Source of the DNA: Cyanidiococcus yangmingshanensis
Lineage: Eukaryota > Rhodophyta > Bangiophyceae > Cyanidiales > Cyanidiaceae
DNA: 64,000 bases
Direction: 5' to 3'
Assembly: GCA_013995675.1 (NCBI GenBank)
Contig: VWRR01000019.1
Location: forward strand, 186,001 to 250,000
Part shown: positions 45,679-57,200 of the stretch, piece after piece
How the letters are laid out: each line of letters begins with the position of its first letter
Position numbering within the stretch: position 1 is the stretch's first letter
Notes under the pieces: model-generated
Seen by the model: the letters and a program-made list of their open reading frames with translations, nothing else
Told to the model about the DNA's origin: nothing
Database searches by the model: none
Program-made: the position numbers and the translations under genes

Positions 45679-46131
45679 TTAGCTGTCGTCCCCGCGAAGA
45701 GCACGTTGAAAGTTACGGCGCCCCGATGCAGTAATGAGAAGCACGGGCCAGACCAGCGTGAGCATGAGTTTCGAAGAAGAAGAGAATGTGGTCCGATCAT
45801 AACCGCGATAGAACCTGTACCCAAAGTAAAAGTAAAGGATCCAAACGAGCCAGTTCGGGACGAGCGGGATAACTCCCAACAGCTGGAGCCCTTCTCCATT
45901 ATCGTGTCGCGCGGACTCGTCTCCCAGTTTTCGCTCAATCTCCCGAGTGCAAAAAGGACGACTCCAAAACCGCTTGAAGTTTGCCCTCTGTTCCGCCGGT
46001 TGAGACCGTTTGGAGCAGCGAAACGGTGGTCGTTCCTCGCTCGCACAGGCGGTAACGTGTACGCTCGGAGAAGCGCTTCGATGACGGATATCGAAGAGGC
46101 CTCGAGTCAAAAACGTACTCGCAACAAACAT
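45679..46131 (-). CDS. predicted organellar membrane protein of unknown function
   Basis: The ATG at 46131 (MFVASTFLTRGLF) starts a Ser/Arg-rich leader of about 60 residues that looks like a plastid transit peptide. The mature part has two hydrophobic segments, LLGVIPLVPNWLVWILYFYF and LMLTLVWPVLLITA, separated by a short basic loop, with a basic C-terminal end (RRNFQRALRGDDS). The layout recalls small thylakoid or envelope proteins conserved between cyanobacteria and algae, but I cannot name a family. A second, overlapping minus frame (45537-46046) and plus-strand frames are judged shadows because they lack this pattern. Confidence 0.6.
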   Translation of the reverse strand: MFVASTFLTRGLFDIRHRSASPSVHVTACASEERPPFRCSKRSQPAEQRANFKRFWSRPFCTREIERKLGDESARHDNGEGLQLLGVIPLVPNWLVWILYFYFGYRFYRGYDRTTFSSSSKLMLTLVWPVLLITASGRRNFQRALRGDDS

Positions 46132-46823
46132 GGTACGCAATTCTAAAAAATGATCTTGTCTTCAGTGCGCTCACGAAGCGTCCGACGCTGGAACACTCGC
46201 CCAAGGCAACGTTCCTCGCAACGCCACCACAGTCTCGAGCAATCGCTCATCAACTCCGTGACGCTGGCAGCTGCCAAGGCGCTGCGGTGAGATGAATCGC
46301 TCGCCGCCGCCGCCGCCGCCGCCGCAGACCTGGCCAGTCGAGAAAAGAAAGCGAAACTGCGGCGTCACGTCGGGTTGTGTCGGCGCGCGTCCGCACCGCA
46401 TCTGTGGGGCCCCGCGCAAACACTGACTCGAGCCTTCACGCAAGCGTGTGCTGGAGAGGCAGTGCGCGTTCACCCGAGCTGTTTCGGAACTCGCTTGAAC
46501 GTCTTGGCGAGCTGCTGATCAAGGAAAGCAGTGGACGTCAGTTGCCGCTTTCGGAGAGCATACAGGCAGGAGGCAGCCCCCTCGCGCCGGGACTGTTTCG
46601 ACTCGGCAGACACACGTTCCTGTCCTGTCGTTGCCCTGTCTTTCGCACCTCTCGTTGCTTGGGGTTTCTTTTCGTAGCCGCCGTAGCTCCTCTGGGTCGG
46701 GTCTCTCTTTGACGAGCGTTCTGCGACAGAGGCGAACCGAGTCTCAGCGTTATTGAAAATCGTTATTGAATATCGCCTCGAGGGCCCTCCGTGTCGACGA
46801 GGACGCTACCCACACCTGCACAC
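46132..46823. other. divergent intergenic region with a GCC repeat
   Basis: No supported gene. It holds the trinucleotide run listed separately, and should carry the promoters of the two flanking divergent genes. Confidence 0.4.
46302..46325. repeat. trinucleotide repeat (CGC)8
   Basis: Eight uninterrupted copies of CGC/GCC in a non-coding stretch between the membrane-protein gene and the TXNDC9 gene. Confidence 0.9.
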
Positions 46824-47456
46824 ATGCCGGCGCCACCCCCTGCTCTGGCGATGCAGCACGTTGTTGCTGCAGTGGCGAACCAGGTAGAGGCTGCCCTGGA
46901 CAGGGAGCTGAACCAGATTGAGGCCGAGACCGAGGCCGATCCCGAACTCGTCGCGCTGCGTCAGCGTCGCCTTGCCGAGTGGAAGCAGTCCGCTGCCGAG
47001 CGCGCCAAGTGGCGTGCACTTGGTCACGGAAAACTGAATGAATTTGACGATGAGGAGGCGCTTCTCGAGGCGTGCCGGTCCTCAGCACGCGTGGTCGGTG
47101 TCTTTTGGCGTCTCCAAGCGGTGGCGGAGACGCGTCCCTTCCAGGATGCGCTGGCTGCTGTGTTGCGCTCGCTGGCGGAGCAGCATCTGGAGACTCGTTT
47201 TTGGTGCGCGGAGGCGACGCGATTCCCATCGCTCTGCGAACAGCTCGGTGTCAGCATTCTGCCCTCGATTGTGCTGATACAGAACCAACAACGGATCCGG
47301 GTGATTCCTGGACTGGACTGGTGGCTGGTGTCTTCCAGGGATGGCCCACGTTTCTCCTCGGAGCGTTTTGTTCGCACACTACGGCGGCATCGACTGATTG
47401 ATTGCGGTAGTGTTACCGGCTCGGATCGACGGGATGAATCCTCGGACTCGGAATGA
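46824..47456 (+). CDS. TXNDC9: TXNDC9/phosducin-like protein 3
   Basis: TXNDC9 (PhLP3; yeast Plp1) is a cytosolic thioredoxin-fold cofactor of the CCT chaperonin that helps actin and tubulin folding. From the ATG at 46824 there are 210 residues. The helical N-terminal part has the family phrase LRQRRLAEWKQSAAERAKWR followed by GHGKLNEFDDEEALLEACRS. The thioredoxin fold follows: RVVGVFWRL, LAEQHLETRFWCAEATRFPS, LGVSILPSIVLIQNQQ and VIPGLDWW. Thioredoxin's CxxC is absent, as expected for this family. The upstream GTG at 46791 and the ATG at 46851 are less likely starts. Note that the CCT3 subunit of its partner complex lies in the same window, though far away. Confidence 0.92.
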   Translation: MPAPPPALAMQHVVAAVANQVEAALDRELNQIEAETEADPELVALRQRRLAEWKQSAAERAKWRALGHGKLNEFDDEEALLEACRSSARVVGVFWRLQAVAETRPFQDALAAVLRSLAEQHLETRFWCAEATRFPSLCEQLGVSILPSIVLIQNQQRIRVIPGLDWWLVSSRDGPRFSSERFVRTLRRHRLIDCGSVTGSDRRDESSDSE

Positions 47457-48593
47457 ACAGATCGCCATGCAACAGACGCAGAATACGTCGTTCTTCGTGT
47501 GCACAACGAAGACGCCGTCGGATGCCGGTCGCTAGGTGTTCAGCGAAACCTTGGGCCCCTGCATCCATCGAGATAAACCATCCTGTCGTCGCGGACCGAA
47601 TTTCAGCAGGACATGCTCTTCTCTTTCGGGTAAATGTTCAGAGTCTCTGGAAACTCTTCGCTCACTTTTCTGCACGAATGCACCCAACGTCCGCATCCAT
47701 CGAGGCAAACTGCAACGTTCGGACCCGCACAAGGATGTACCCGCACGCATCTGGCCCATCGATGCACACGCATTCGCGCCGCCCACGCATCTGCACGCGT
47801 CTCGATGCGTGCGTCCTCGCCGACACCGCTCAGGCGGCGTCCACCGCTGACCCATGCGCTTCAGCACGCTGAAAGCGGCTCTTTCGGGAAACTAAACAAA
47901 CTGAGGACATGCATACACCCACTGGTAAATGAGTGGAAGAGGATGCTCGCTGCTACGTCGCTCGTTGACTGCATGGGCACTCATGTTCAGGGTGTCGTAT
48001 GAACCGGCTGGGACCGAGTCCGTCACGACCCGATGTTCCGCGACCAACGACATAGACAGGTCAAGATTATAGCTGCTGTTCGGCTCGGATCGGTATTGTT
48101 CTTCCAGTGACTAGAGCGCCCACGAGCGAGTCATCGAGCCATCGAGTAACTGTAGGGCTCATACGACACTGCGTTGGAGACAGCGCTCGTCTCGATTGCC
48201 CATGGACAGTACCGTACAGCTCGCCCTGTTTCATTCATAGGAGGATTGTGACCAGAGAGGTCCCGAGTAGCGCGAACGATTCGCACGGAATACGCAGTCG
48301 CATGCAGTCGCATGCTGTCGCACCCACACGCAGCGGCGAGCGATGCAGGCAGCGGCGCAGCACGCGAGACGCGCACACCCCATCGCGGAACGCATAGAGG
48401 CCGCTTCGTCCATTCGTGTCGCAAAATGTGGATTGCTTCCATCTGCGTTGGCGATGGGTGCGCTTCGAATTTTAAACGCCCGTCGTGCTGCGTTCCTCGC
48501 GCTGCGCATCCCCTCCGAGCTGCACCCTGTCTCCAGGCGAAACACTCAGTCGAGATCGAGTTGCGCCCGAACAGGGCAGCGTGACTGGTCGGC
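47457..48593. other. 1.1 kb intergenic, short imperfect repeats
   Basis: No gene is supported. A phrase close to GCATCCATCGAG occurs at about 47564 and 47693. A period-10 repeat of CGCATGCAGT type lies at 48293-48322. These look like simple sequence drift. Confidence 0.4.
48293..48322. repeat. period-10 tandem repeat, three copies
   Basis: Three imperfect copies of a ten-base unit (CGCATGCAGT with one variant) about 270 bases upstream of the MPS1 start. No function is evident. Confidence 0.7.
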
Positions 48594-51500
48594 ATGTCGG
48601 TGGGGCATAGCACGACTCGTGACCAGAACTGGGTCGAGAGGGAACAGCCGAGCCCGTCGTCGCCGGCTGCTGGTCGGGTGCCGGTTCCGCATGCAGTCGC
48701 TGCTAGAGGTGTTGAGTCCCCGCTTGCAGGTGCGCCAGGACCTAGTGTCTCCTCAAGTCCTGGAGCACCGCAAGGGGCCGCTCGTAATACGCTTTCGCTT
48801 CTGCGCCAGCGAGTGCGACAACTGCGTCGTCGTCGACGTTCGGAGGAGCTCGCCCACAACGACCCCAGTGACAGCTGCGAGCCGTCTTGTTTGCGAAACC
48901 AGCCCGCGTCGGACACGCTTCAGGTCGACTCGCCGCCTGGTTTGCTGACAGCGAGTGCTGTTGCCAGGTCGACTACGACCAGTGCCATCGGTCCGCGTCT
49001 CCAGCGAGCAGTCGGTTGCTTCCCTAAGCAGAGTCCAGGCCAGCGACCAAGTGTCGTTGTAGAGACAGTTGCCACGGACGCGAGTCGGTCACTGAAGTCG
49101 CCGCCGGCACCAGGGCGACGACCCGCTGACGAAACACCAGCAGAGCGTCAGTGGATGAATGTTTTTCGTGAAGTCTTCGGCGCATCACCAGCAGCGCTCG
49201 TTCCACTGGAGCATCGCGACTGCGTATTCCGAGTGCTGCGGAACGCTCTCTCCAACCTGGACGATGCTTGCTTGAGGGCTGTGCGCGAGCGGCCCACGTG
49301 CCCAGGAGCGTGGCGTGCGCTCCTGCAGCCGCTGGAGCAGGTGCTCGTCCCTGAGAGCAACTCGATAGATTCGCTTGTCTCGGAAGACGCGCGACTCGCC
49401 TTGTTGCAGCTGGTACAACGAGTCTATGAGCGAGCGACACGATCCGTTCCGGTTCGCGGGAATCGGCGCAATGCCGACTATGTACAGTTGTGGCTGGAGG
49501 CAGTCCGCGTCCAGATAGCGCTCACCGACCGAGCCGATGCCGAGGAGGTGCGGGACACGTTCCGTTACCTCAAGGCCGAGCGTATCGGTGAGCATGATCC
49601 GCGGATCTGCGAGAAATGGGCTGCTTTTGAGCGGCGTCTAGGGAACGAGCGCAAGGCGCGCAAACTCGAGCAGGAGGCCGACGCCAGAAGAGAGGCAGCA
49701 GAGCACTTTATGCGGGGCACGTGTTTCTGGCTCAGTGCTTCAGCAGGCCCGGACTACGCGTTGCCTGAGATCGTGCGGAGCGGCGAACACAACCCCTCCA
49801 GTCATAGCGTCGATGCAGTCAGCGAAGATGCACGCTACGCAGCCTCTTTGCTGACTGTGACAACCGACGCTATGGAGTTGGGACCCGAAAACGAGAGGGT
49901 TCGTTTCAAACCAGCGACAGGGCATGACAGTAGCGACAGGCTCTACGGCGACGCTCAGCACCGGTTTCGGTCTGGGCCAGGCCGACGACCAAGCACCAAC
50001 GCTTGTCTCATGGCAACGCGTCGAGCACGCTCCAGTGAGCAATGGTCCAGTCGAGTCGCCGTCTCGGGCGCGGCAACCTGCTCGCGAGACCAATTCCGTC
50101 TCGGCTGCGTACACAGAAACCGTACAGGACCGCGATCCGCTGACCATGGTGAGCTCGCCGCGAATCCGCCGGGATCCAGCGGGCGTACTCGAGCTGCAAT
50201 GGGTGCCGTGCAAGTTCGCGACCGGCGTCGAGCCCTCCGCGGAAGCGTCCGCCGCCTCCGAGGAGCAGGTCCTGCCTGGGCCACCGGCGCTGACTCATCG
50301 ATCGCCACCAGGAATGCAGACGGCTACCGCCTCACCCGAGGCCGTTGTGGAGGTCCCCACATCGATCACGCGGCCGAATTCGGGTTCGTCGGACGTACCC
50401 CACATGGAGCAGCTCGCACCAGCGTCCGATCGCGGCTGCAACACCACGATGCGCAACGCCATGGGGTCTCTGTCGAGTGCTCAAGCGCCAGCACTCGCTC
50501 AAGCACAAACCACTCATGGCATGCAGAACGTGCCGACTCCAAACGACGAGCGACGGATGAAGCGACCCTCTTCGTTTCAAAAAGTCTCTTCGGATGCACC
50601 CGCCGCATCCACGATCACTGCAACAGCGATGCCGCAGTCCGCGTCACCAATGCAACAAGTCGCTACTGTCGTTGATGCTGCTGAACCAAGCACAGTCGAG
50701 CCGATTGTTCCGAATGCATCAGCGACCACCAAGACGACTCATCGTCGGCCGTTGCAACGGCTCGACGTCGACAAGGAGAACGCCGAGCCGGCGTATGTGC
50801 GCGAGTCGTCCCCGCTGCTAGGCCTGCCACCAGGTCTTGCCGACACGGTGGTACACGTCGGCGGTCATCCTTACATCAAACTGGAAATCGTTGGCCGGGG
50901 CGGTTCCTCCAAAGTATTCAAGGTCATGTGCGCGCGTACCCGGAAGATCTACGCCCTCAAACGCGTTCGTATTCGCAAAGCAGACCGAGAGACTTTTCGC
51001 AGTTACTGCAACGAAATCGCCTTGTTGCAGCGCCTTCGCGGCAACGACAACATCATTCAGCTCATCGAGGCCGAGATTCGCGAGCACGCTGGCCTCATCT
51101 ACCTCGTGATGGAGTACGGCGAGATCGATCTTGCTCGACTGCTACTCCGAGGCGCCGGCCGACCCATGAATGCGAATTTCCTGCGCCTCTACTGGCAGCA
51201 GATGCTGGAAGCAGTCCATACAATCCACGAGGCGCGTATCGTGCATTCGGATCTCAAACCAGCGAACTTTCTCTTTGTTGAGGGTGTGCTGAAACTGATC
51301 GATTTCGGGATCGCCAAAGCGATCCAGAACGACACAACGAACATTGTGCGCGACAGCCAGGTCGGCACGCTGAACTACATGTCCCCCGAGGCAATTCTGG
51401 ATACTGGCGAGGCGGCCTCACTCGTCGCCGATGGGCAGCGTTCGCGAGCACCCCCAGTCGCCGGCCCGCGCACTGGTAGTGGTCGTAGTGGCCCGGCGCC

Positions 51501-51882
51501 CGCCTCTCGTCGTCGATACAAGCTGGGACGGGCGAGCGACATCTGGTCTCTGGGTTGCATCCTCTACCAGATGGTGTACGGCCGAACTCCGTTCTCCCAT
51601 CTGAACGTCATTCAGAAGCTGCGCTGCATCACCGACCCGGCCTATGAGATCGCTTTTCCGGCCGTGGCCGGCATCCAAGGCATGGGTTCGGTCGCGTCTG
51701 CAGCCGCGCTTGTCGACACGCTTCGCCGCTGTCTGCAGCGAGATCCGGCGCAGAGAGCCACCATACCTGAGTTGCTTTCTCATTCGTTTCTGAATCCTGA
51801 CTTGCAAACCGGTATTCACGAGGCTAGCAATGATCTCTATGTTCGTTCGCGCAGCAAATGTGCGTCGCACAACAATGAGTAG
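48594..51882 (+). CDS. MPS1: MPS1/TTK spindle-checkpoint kinase, one frame change
   Basis: MPS1 starts the spindle-assembly checkpoint at kinetochores. The first frame, from the ATG at 48594, has a disordered Ser/Pro/Arg-rich N-terminus. A TPR-like domain typical of MPS1 and BUB1 follows (NADYVQLWLEAVRVQIALTD, FRYLKAERIGEHDPRICEKW, FERRLGNERKARKLEQEA). The frame changes by +1 somewhere near 49890-49930. The second frame runs through a long linker to the kinase domain: YIKLEIVGRGGSSKVFKVM, LKRV (ATP lysine), YLVMEYGEIDLARLL, IVHSDLKPANFLF, LIDFGIAKAI and DIWSLGCILYQMVYGRTPF. The YGEIDL phrase is diagnostic of MPS1. An Ala/Arg/Ser-rich insert sits in the activation region, after SPEAI. All catalytic residues are present. 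Confidence 0.9.
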
Positions 51883-51997
51883 TTGCGAGAAACCCGTTTC
51901 AACCGAGCAATGAATGACGCAGTCTGCACCTGCAGACTCGTTCCGCTCGCGCACAAGCGAGCACTACCATTGGGGCCCGGTACAGCACCAAAGTTTA
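51883..51997. other. short convergent spacer
   Basis: Only 115 bases separate the MPS1 stop from the end of the Sec14-like gene; the two 3' untranslated regions must overlap or be very short. Confidence 0.5.
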
Positions 51998-53029
51998 TTA
52001 TTCGAGCTGGCCGCCAAGGAATTTCGGTAGGTGTTCTATAGGAAAGTCCCGGCGAAACTCCTGCTCAATCTCCGTTTGCGGAATCCAGTGGATCTTTGCT
52101 CGAGTCTTTTCTTCGATAAATGGAGAGAGCAGCCGATAGAATACATGAATGTAGCGACTATAGTGAATAATATACACTTTTCCTAATCGCTCCGGATAAT
52201 GACTCTGAATCAATGTAATCATGTCCGAATAACAGGCCAAGTCTGTGTTATGGAAAACGTCGAAACCGTCACCCAGGTCGAACACGACGGTAAACCGCTC
52301 CGTACTATGCGGCCAGGGGGACGCTTTCTCGACTGAGGTGTCTGTGGTCGATGCCAGGTCCCCGTAACAGCAGCGCTCGAGAAACGATATCACTGCCGCC
52401 CTGAACGCTTCGCGGTCTACATTTTGCTTTTCAAAACGTACCATTTTTCCCAGGACGAGCCGGTGTCCATAATGGTTTCGGGCACCCGGCACCAAGCTGA
52501 ACGGAAACGTCGCGGCAGGGTGCTCGTTTGCATCGAGCGGAATGCAACATACGCGCACTTGTTTTCTCCATTGCAACGTGCTGCAGAAGAGGGCATGGGC
52601 CTTGTCTATATTGAAGTCGCGCGCCCGTAGGTATTGTAATAGAACGCGTTGAGTGTTCTCCGGTGAACGAGCCAAGTACGCCTGCAGTGCGTCTTCGTGG
52701 CCGCACGCTTCTTCTCCGTCTTGCCACGAATGAGAAGTCGTAATTTTGTGGTCTTCCGACCCATTCAAGTCACGTTTTCGTCGCTCTTGTAATCCCGTTG
52801 ACGGTAGGAGGCCCTCCGCAGCGAGCCGCTTCTGAAACGCCTTCAAAACCTTGGCCTGTTCGTTCGTAAGGCAACCCAAGTAACCAGTGCGCGGATTCAG
52901 AATAGGGTCATTTGGCGCGTGGTCACTATGAGTCACTGACTCTTTTTCTCTGCAAGCAGGCTTTCCGATAAAATTCAGTTTGCCGAGAAACCTTTTATAC
53001 GATGGTTCCTGTCGCTCCTCTCCGGTCAT
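51998..53029 (-). CDS. Sec14-like CRAL-TRIO lipid-transfer protein
   Basis: From the ATG at 53029 the product has about 343 residues; the frame goes on to 53119 but ends in TTG. The CRAL-TRIO N-terminal helices include LLQYLRARDFNIDKAHALF and LQWRKQVRV. The lipid-binding domain has FTVVFDLGDGFDVFHNTDLA, MITLIQSHYPERLGKVYIIH, FYRLLSPFIEEKTRAKIHW and LPKFLGGQLE, the classic Sec14 pattern. Members exchange phosphatidylinositol and phosphatidylcholine between membranes. No extra GOLD or other domain is present. The protein is acidic to neutral, without signal peptide, so cytosolic. Confidence 0.92.
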   Translation of the reverse strand: MTGEERQEPSYKRFLGKLNFIGKPACREKESVTHSDHAPNDPILNPRTGYLGCLTNEQAKVLKAFQKRLAAEGLLPSTGLQERRKRDLNGSEDHKITTSHSWQDGEEACGHEDALQAYLARSPENTQRVLLQYLRARDFNIDKAHALFCSTLQWRKQVRVCCIPLDANEHPAATFPFSLVPGARNHYGHRLVLGKMVRFEKQNVDREAFRAAVISFLERCCYGDLASTTDTSVEKASPWPHSTERFTVVFDLGDGFDVFHNTDLACYSDMITLIQSHYPERLGKVYIIHYSRYIHVFYRLLSPFIEEKTRAKIHWIPQTEIEQEFRRDFPIEHLPKFLGGQLE

Positions 53030-54252
53030 TGAAGAAGCGCCTCCTTTCGGGAACGCAACAACTTCTTGTGCGCATATTCGGCTGTACACGTGTCCTTGCC
53101 ACAATCCCGATCGGGGCAACCGAGAAGATCACTGCCGCGCCCGCTCCCAGGACCGTGACCGATTCCGGCCCATTTCTTCGTGACATGCCGTGGCGCCCGC
53201 TCCACCGATGCGGCTCTCGGGCATCCAACGACAAGCAGAACACTCGCAGGTGTCGTATCTGCTGCAGTCCAGTATGATGGAGTCGCGAGGAGCCGATGCC
53301 ATCCATCACCAACAGTGGTTGTAGACGCCCTCCCTGCTACAACGTCCTATCGAATCGCAAGAACGAGTCGATGGCACCCGACAGAGAACGGGTGGACATT
53401 GGCCACAAAACACCAACGCGTTTTCGGTTCTGTCTCCACGCACGAATGGCTACCGAGTCTCCTGTTCCCGCGCAAGGACACGTGTATGTGTCGACATGCA
53501 TGCACGAGACACGTGTCCCGGTCCATGCGTGCATTGCATGGCATGCGTGCCAGCCAACCCATGCGTGTCGTTCGACGACTTGGCGCGCTGCCACCACATT
53601 CGGCGGTTGGTTTTGGTGTTCATCGAGGTTGCCCAGCAACTCGGCGTCACGGTAGCGACTAGTGTGCATTCGTATTCTCCGAAGGGTCTTCTTCTGGGAC
53701 TCAGGCGATAGACAAGGTGACTCGGTTGTGCACCATTCACCTGGCGGTTCGTTGTCTGGGCGGGATCGGGCCTGGGCGACCATATCCCTTTTTGATCGAA
53801 TCGCTGACGCCAGTGCCTGGTGCATGCCGATGATGAGGTAGCGGTGCTGGTCCGCGGTGCTGGTCCGCGGTGCGCTTTACGACGAATTCGATGTCCAGCA
53901 GGGCGCTGAATGCTCGAAGGTGTGTCCTGTCGGCCTTGATCTGTTCATGGCGGCCACTGATCGGGTCACCAATGTCGTTACTGTAGCGGCGGGCAAGATG
54001 CTGCACTCTCGATGCGTAGGCGCTCGTGCGTTGGCCAGGACCTCGTCGCCGCTGAGTTCGCCCTGGTTCGCGACACGGCGCTCACATGCGGACTCGAGGC
54101 AGCTGACCAGCAATTCCTTGCGCTCCAGGCGAGTGCATGTATCTGATCAGTACAGAAACACAGCGATTCAAGAAACAACTGCCGAGACGCTTCGCGAACA
54201 GCCAGTTCCGCATCCATCATGCGTTGCCCTCTCACGAGTGCGGACATGGCAA
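53030..54252. other. 1.2 kb intergenic, simple-sequence patches
   Basis: Frames on both strands overlap and are unrecognisable. A patch rich in GCATGC/CATGCG words covers about 53490-53570, and a 13-base tandem repeat lies at 53841. No supported gene. Confidence 0.4.
53841..53873. repeat. 13-base tandem repeat, 2.5 copies
   Basis: GCGGTGCTGGTCC occurs twice in tandem followed by a half copy, in the region between the Sec14-like gene and NUP98. Confidence 0.85.
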
Positions 54253-57200
54253 TCAGCCAAACTGGTCCACGATCAGCTCCCATGTGCCTGTGTCGGCATC
54301 ATAGCTGACGAATCGTGCCCCTTGTTGTTCTGCGTACTCGCGCAGCCGCTGAACGAATCGCTCGATCGCCTCTGGATCAGTGGTTGGTTTCCCTGTGCGC
54401 TTGTCCATTCGAAAAACTTGTTCGAAGCGCAAAAGAGCGGGACGGTTCAGACCCTGACCCGGTGGAGGCAGACGGTCTGGATCTTTCACCTGTGACAAAG
54501 AATGCTGGCCCTGATCACGAGCCTTATCTTCCGTTGGTGTTGGCTCCTCTGCCGGGTACAATGTCACGGTTCGAGGCTCGATTACAACGATGCTATTCAA
54601 GTTCGCGTAACGCAAGTCTACTGGCTCCAAAAACCGAATCTCTGCTATATTCCGTCGACCGATCACGAAATGAGGTACTTGAGAAAGGCTTTGCTCACTC
54701 ATCGATTGGAGCTCATCAAGTGGAGGTTTTGTGTAATAACCAGGTTTTGACAAACGAGGCGCCCAAGGGGCAAGTCCCTTCTCAGTATGGTCCGGAGTGG
54801 ATGTCGATGACGCTCGTGTTTGTGCGTGGTACTCGACGTGCGCCCGCGGCACGGGCAATGGCGATGCAGTCTCTCGTGCACTCGCTTGCATCCTGTCACG
54901 CCCAGCATGCTCGTTCCGATTTGGCACAATCGGGGACATCTCGGCACCGAAAGTTGGTGTCGCCACATCGAGAAGATTCTCTTTGCCATTCGGTGCTTCA
55001 CGCCCTTCAAATCGTGCAGGCGAAGTCGAAACCAGCGCCTCTTGAGTGGTTATATCGGCCAGCGTCAGTGTCGGTTCATCTCGCCTCAAGGCGGCTGTGT
55101 CAAGCACAAGTTGCTTGACGCCACGCTCCCGTCGCCTCGTCTCTGAGCGCCGCAAAAATCCTGGCGTTAGCATGCTCGACCAGGTGTCTGCACTCAATTG
55201 CCCTGAGATGCCTCTGCTTCCGTCGTAATGCCGTTCAAAGAGCGCATCCAGTGGAGTGCCACCCACAGATGCTCCGTAGGAAAAAGCTCGTACTTGACTA
55301 CGTGGACGAACTCGATAACTTGTTACAGGTGCATTGGGAATCGAGGCCAGCGGTGTTGAGGACAGTGCGGGTGCTACGCCTAGCGAGCGCTCTCCCGGGG
55401 TTTGCGGCTCATTATTCCATCGACCAGAAGGCGTCGGATTCAATACAGGTTGGTTCGATAGGACCGGCAGTGGTCCATATGGTGAAGTTGCAGAGCTTGC
55501 GTTCTGATTGCGAAAGTCCGCCCCATTCAATGATTGCACAGCGTTGGGTGTTGTGCCGTACGCTGGCGTCCCACCAAAGCCCATCCCGGGAACGGACCCG
55601 GCATTGGGGCCTTGCGCGTTCTGGTAGGCGCACGCATTGGTCGTTGCGTTTGGATATGGTCTCCAAGCTGACGATGCCGCATTCGATATACTTGTTGGGA
55701 AGTTCTGTCCATCACTAGTCTGCTGGCCGGTGGCACTCGGACCTGTATGTGCAGGGCCGAATCGGAACAGCCCGGATGTTGCTTGAGCTGTGTTCTGGTT
55801 CTGAGCACCAAACAAGCCGGCACCAGATGAACGGGTGGTATCGTTGCTGCCGAATTGAAATGCTGGAGTTGCGGTCGCATTCGTTGTGTTGCTCTGCGAC
55901 AAGATCCCCGCAGACGCGCTGGCTGATCCGCCTCCGGCAGTGCTCTGTTGCCCGCCAACAAGATTGGTTTGTGCGGACCCCAATCCGCCGAAAGAAAAGT
56001 TCGGCACCGTTCCCGAAACGCCAGGCACCTGATTTCCAGTATTATTGCCAAAGCCGCTTGTCAAGGTAGGCGCTCCGCTTCCAAATCCCCCAGAAGGCTG
56101 TGCCGTGGCCCCGCCAAAGAAGGTGTTCGCGGAACCAGAACCCCCCGCGGCACCAAAAGATGACGTCGAACTATTCAAACTCCCCGTGGGTTGAGCAGCA
56201 CCACCCGATGCTCCGAACATGTTCGCCGTTGGCGCAGGGCGCGAGCCAAAAAGCCCCAGACCACTGCTGGATCCTGCGCTCAGTGTATTCGCGGAAGCAA
56301 ATGAACTGGATGGTCCCGGTTGTGCGCTTGGCATTGTTTGCGCTCCGCCTGATCCACTCTGCTGACTGAAAACGCCAAAAGGATTCGTCGCTGCCGTCGT
56401 CGCTGCTGAAGATGAAAACGGAGACGACCTGGTATTCGAGCCCGAGCCGAACATGTTTGAACTGAACCCTTGGCTACCGGACCCTGCTCCACCTCCTGGG
56501 GTTGCACCAAAGGGCGTCGAAGAAGCCGCTCCACCGAACAAACCGCCAGGCCGTGTAGCATTTGTACCCGAATTGCCAAAGCTCGTGCCTGCATTCGCAC
56601 TGCCGGTATTCCCGAAAATCCCACCCGTAGGGGCCGAGCCAAAGAGGCCGCTTCCTGTAGCAGGTGTGTTGCTCTGGAGACCGAATCCGGTGCCCGAGCT
56701 TGCAGGGGCGTTAAAAGCAGTATTGGCACCTGTACTGCTCGAACTACCAAAGGCGCCTCCAGTTGTTGTCAGCCCAACCGTTGATTTGGCACCAAAAAGA
56801 CCAGCAGCGCCGGTCGAGGCAGAGCCAGCGCCTCCAAAGAGCGTGTTCGTGTTACTCGCTGCTGGCAGCGCAGATGCAGTACTCCCGGCTTGACCACGAT
56901 TGCCCTGTTGATAGTCTTCGAAGCGTAGCTCCTCAAAACTCTTGGACTCGAAACCACTTAAAAACGCTATCGAGTCGAATAGTACCTGCTTCGTTCCGTG
57001 CGCTGTCGTCTCCGTGCTGGGTATGGGGCGAAACGTAACCTGTCCTGTACCTTGGCTCGGTGCAGCAGTCAATGCCAGTGGCTGCCCTGATGCAGTACTC
57101 CCTGGCCAGGCTCCAGCCGCGACCCCAGCACCCGCACTCAAAGCGCTCGGTGCTCCTTCGCCTGGTCGGGTTATCCCGCGCAAACCCCCCGACATAGAGT

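Noticed and set aside
45421-46146. 241-codon plus-strand frame
   Set aside because: Antisense to the predicted membrane protein, which has a better start, leader and hydrophobic pattern.
10927-49930. Calling all frame-changed genes pseudogenes
   Set aside because: Each has one or two shifts with otherwise intact catalytic and structural residues and no further stops, which does not look like decay.
54315-55118. 267-codon plus-strand frame inside NUP98
   Set aside because: Antisense to the conserved autoproteolytic domain and unrecognisable.
56453-56893. Pro/Ala/Val-rich plus-strand frame of 146 codons
   Set aside because: It is the reverse complement of the FG repeats of NUP98, which gives proline- and alanine-rich nonsense.
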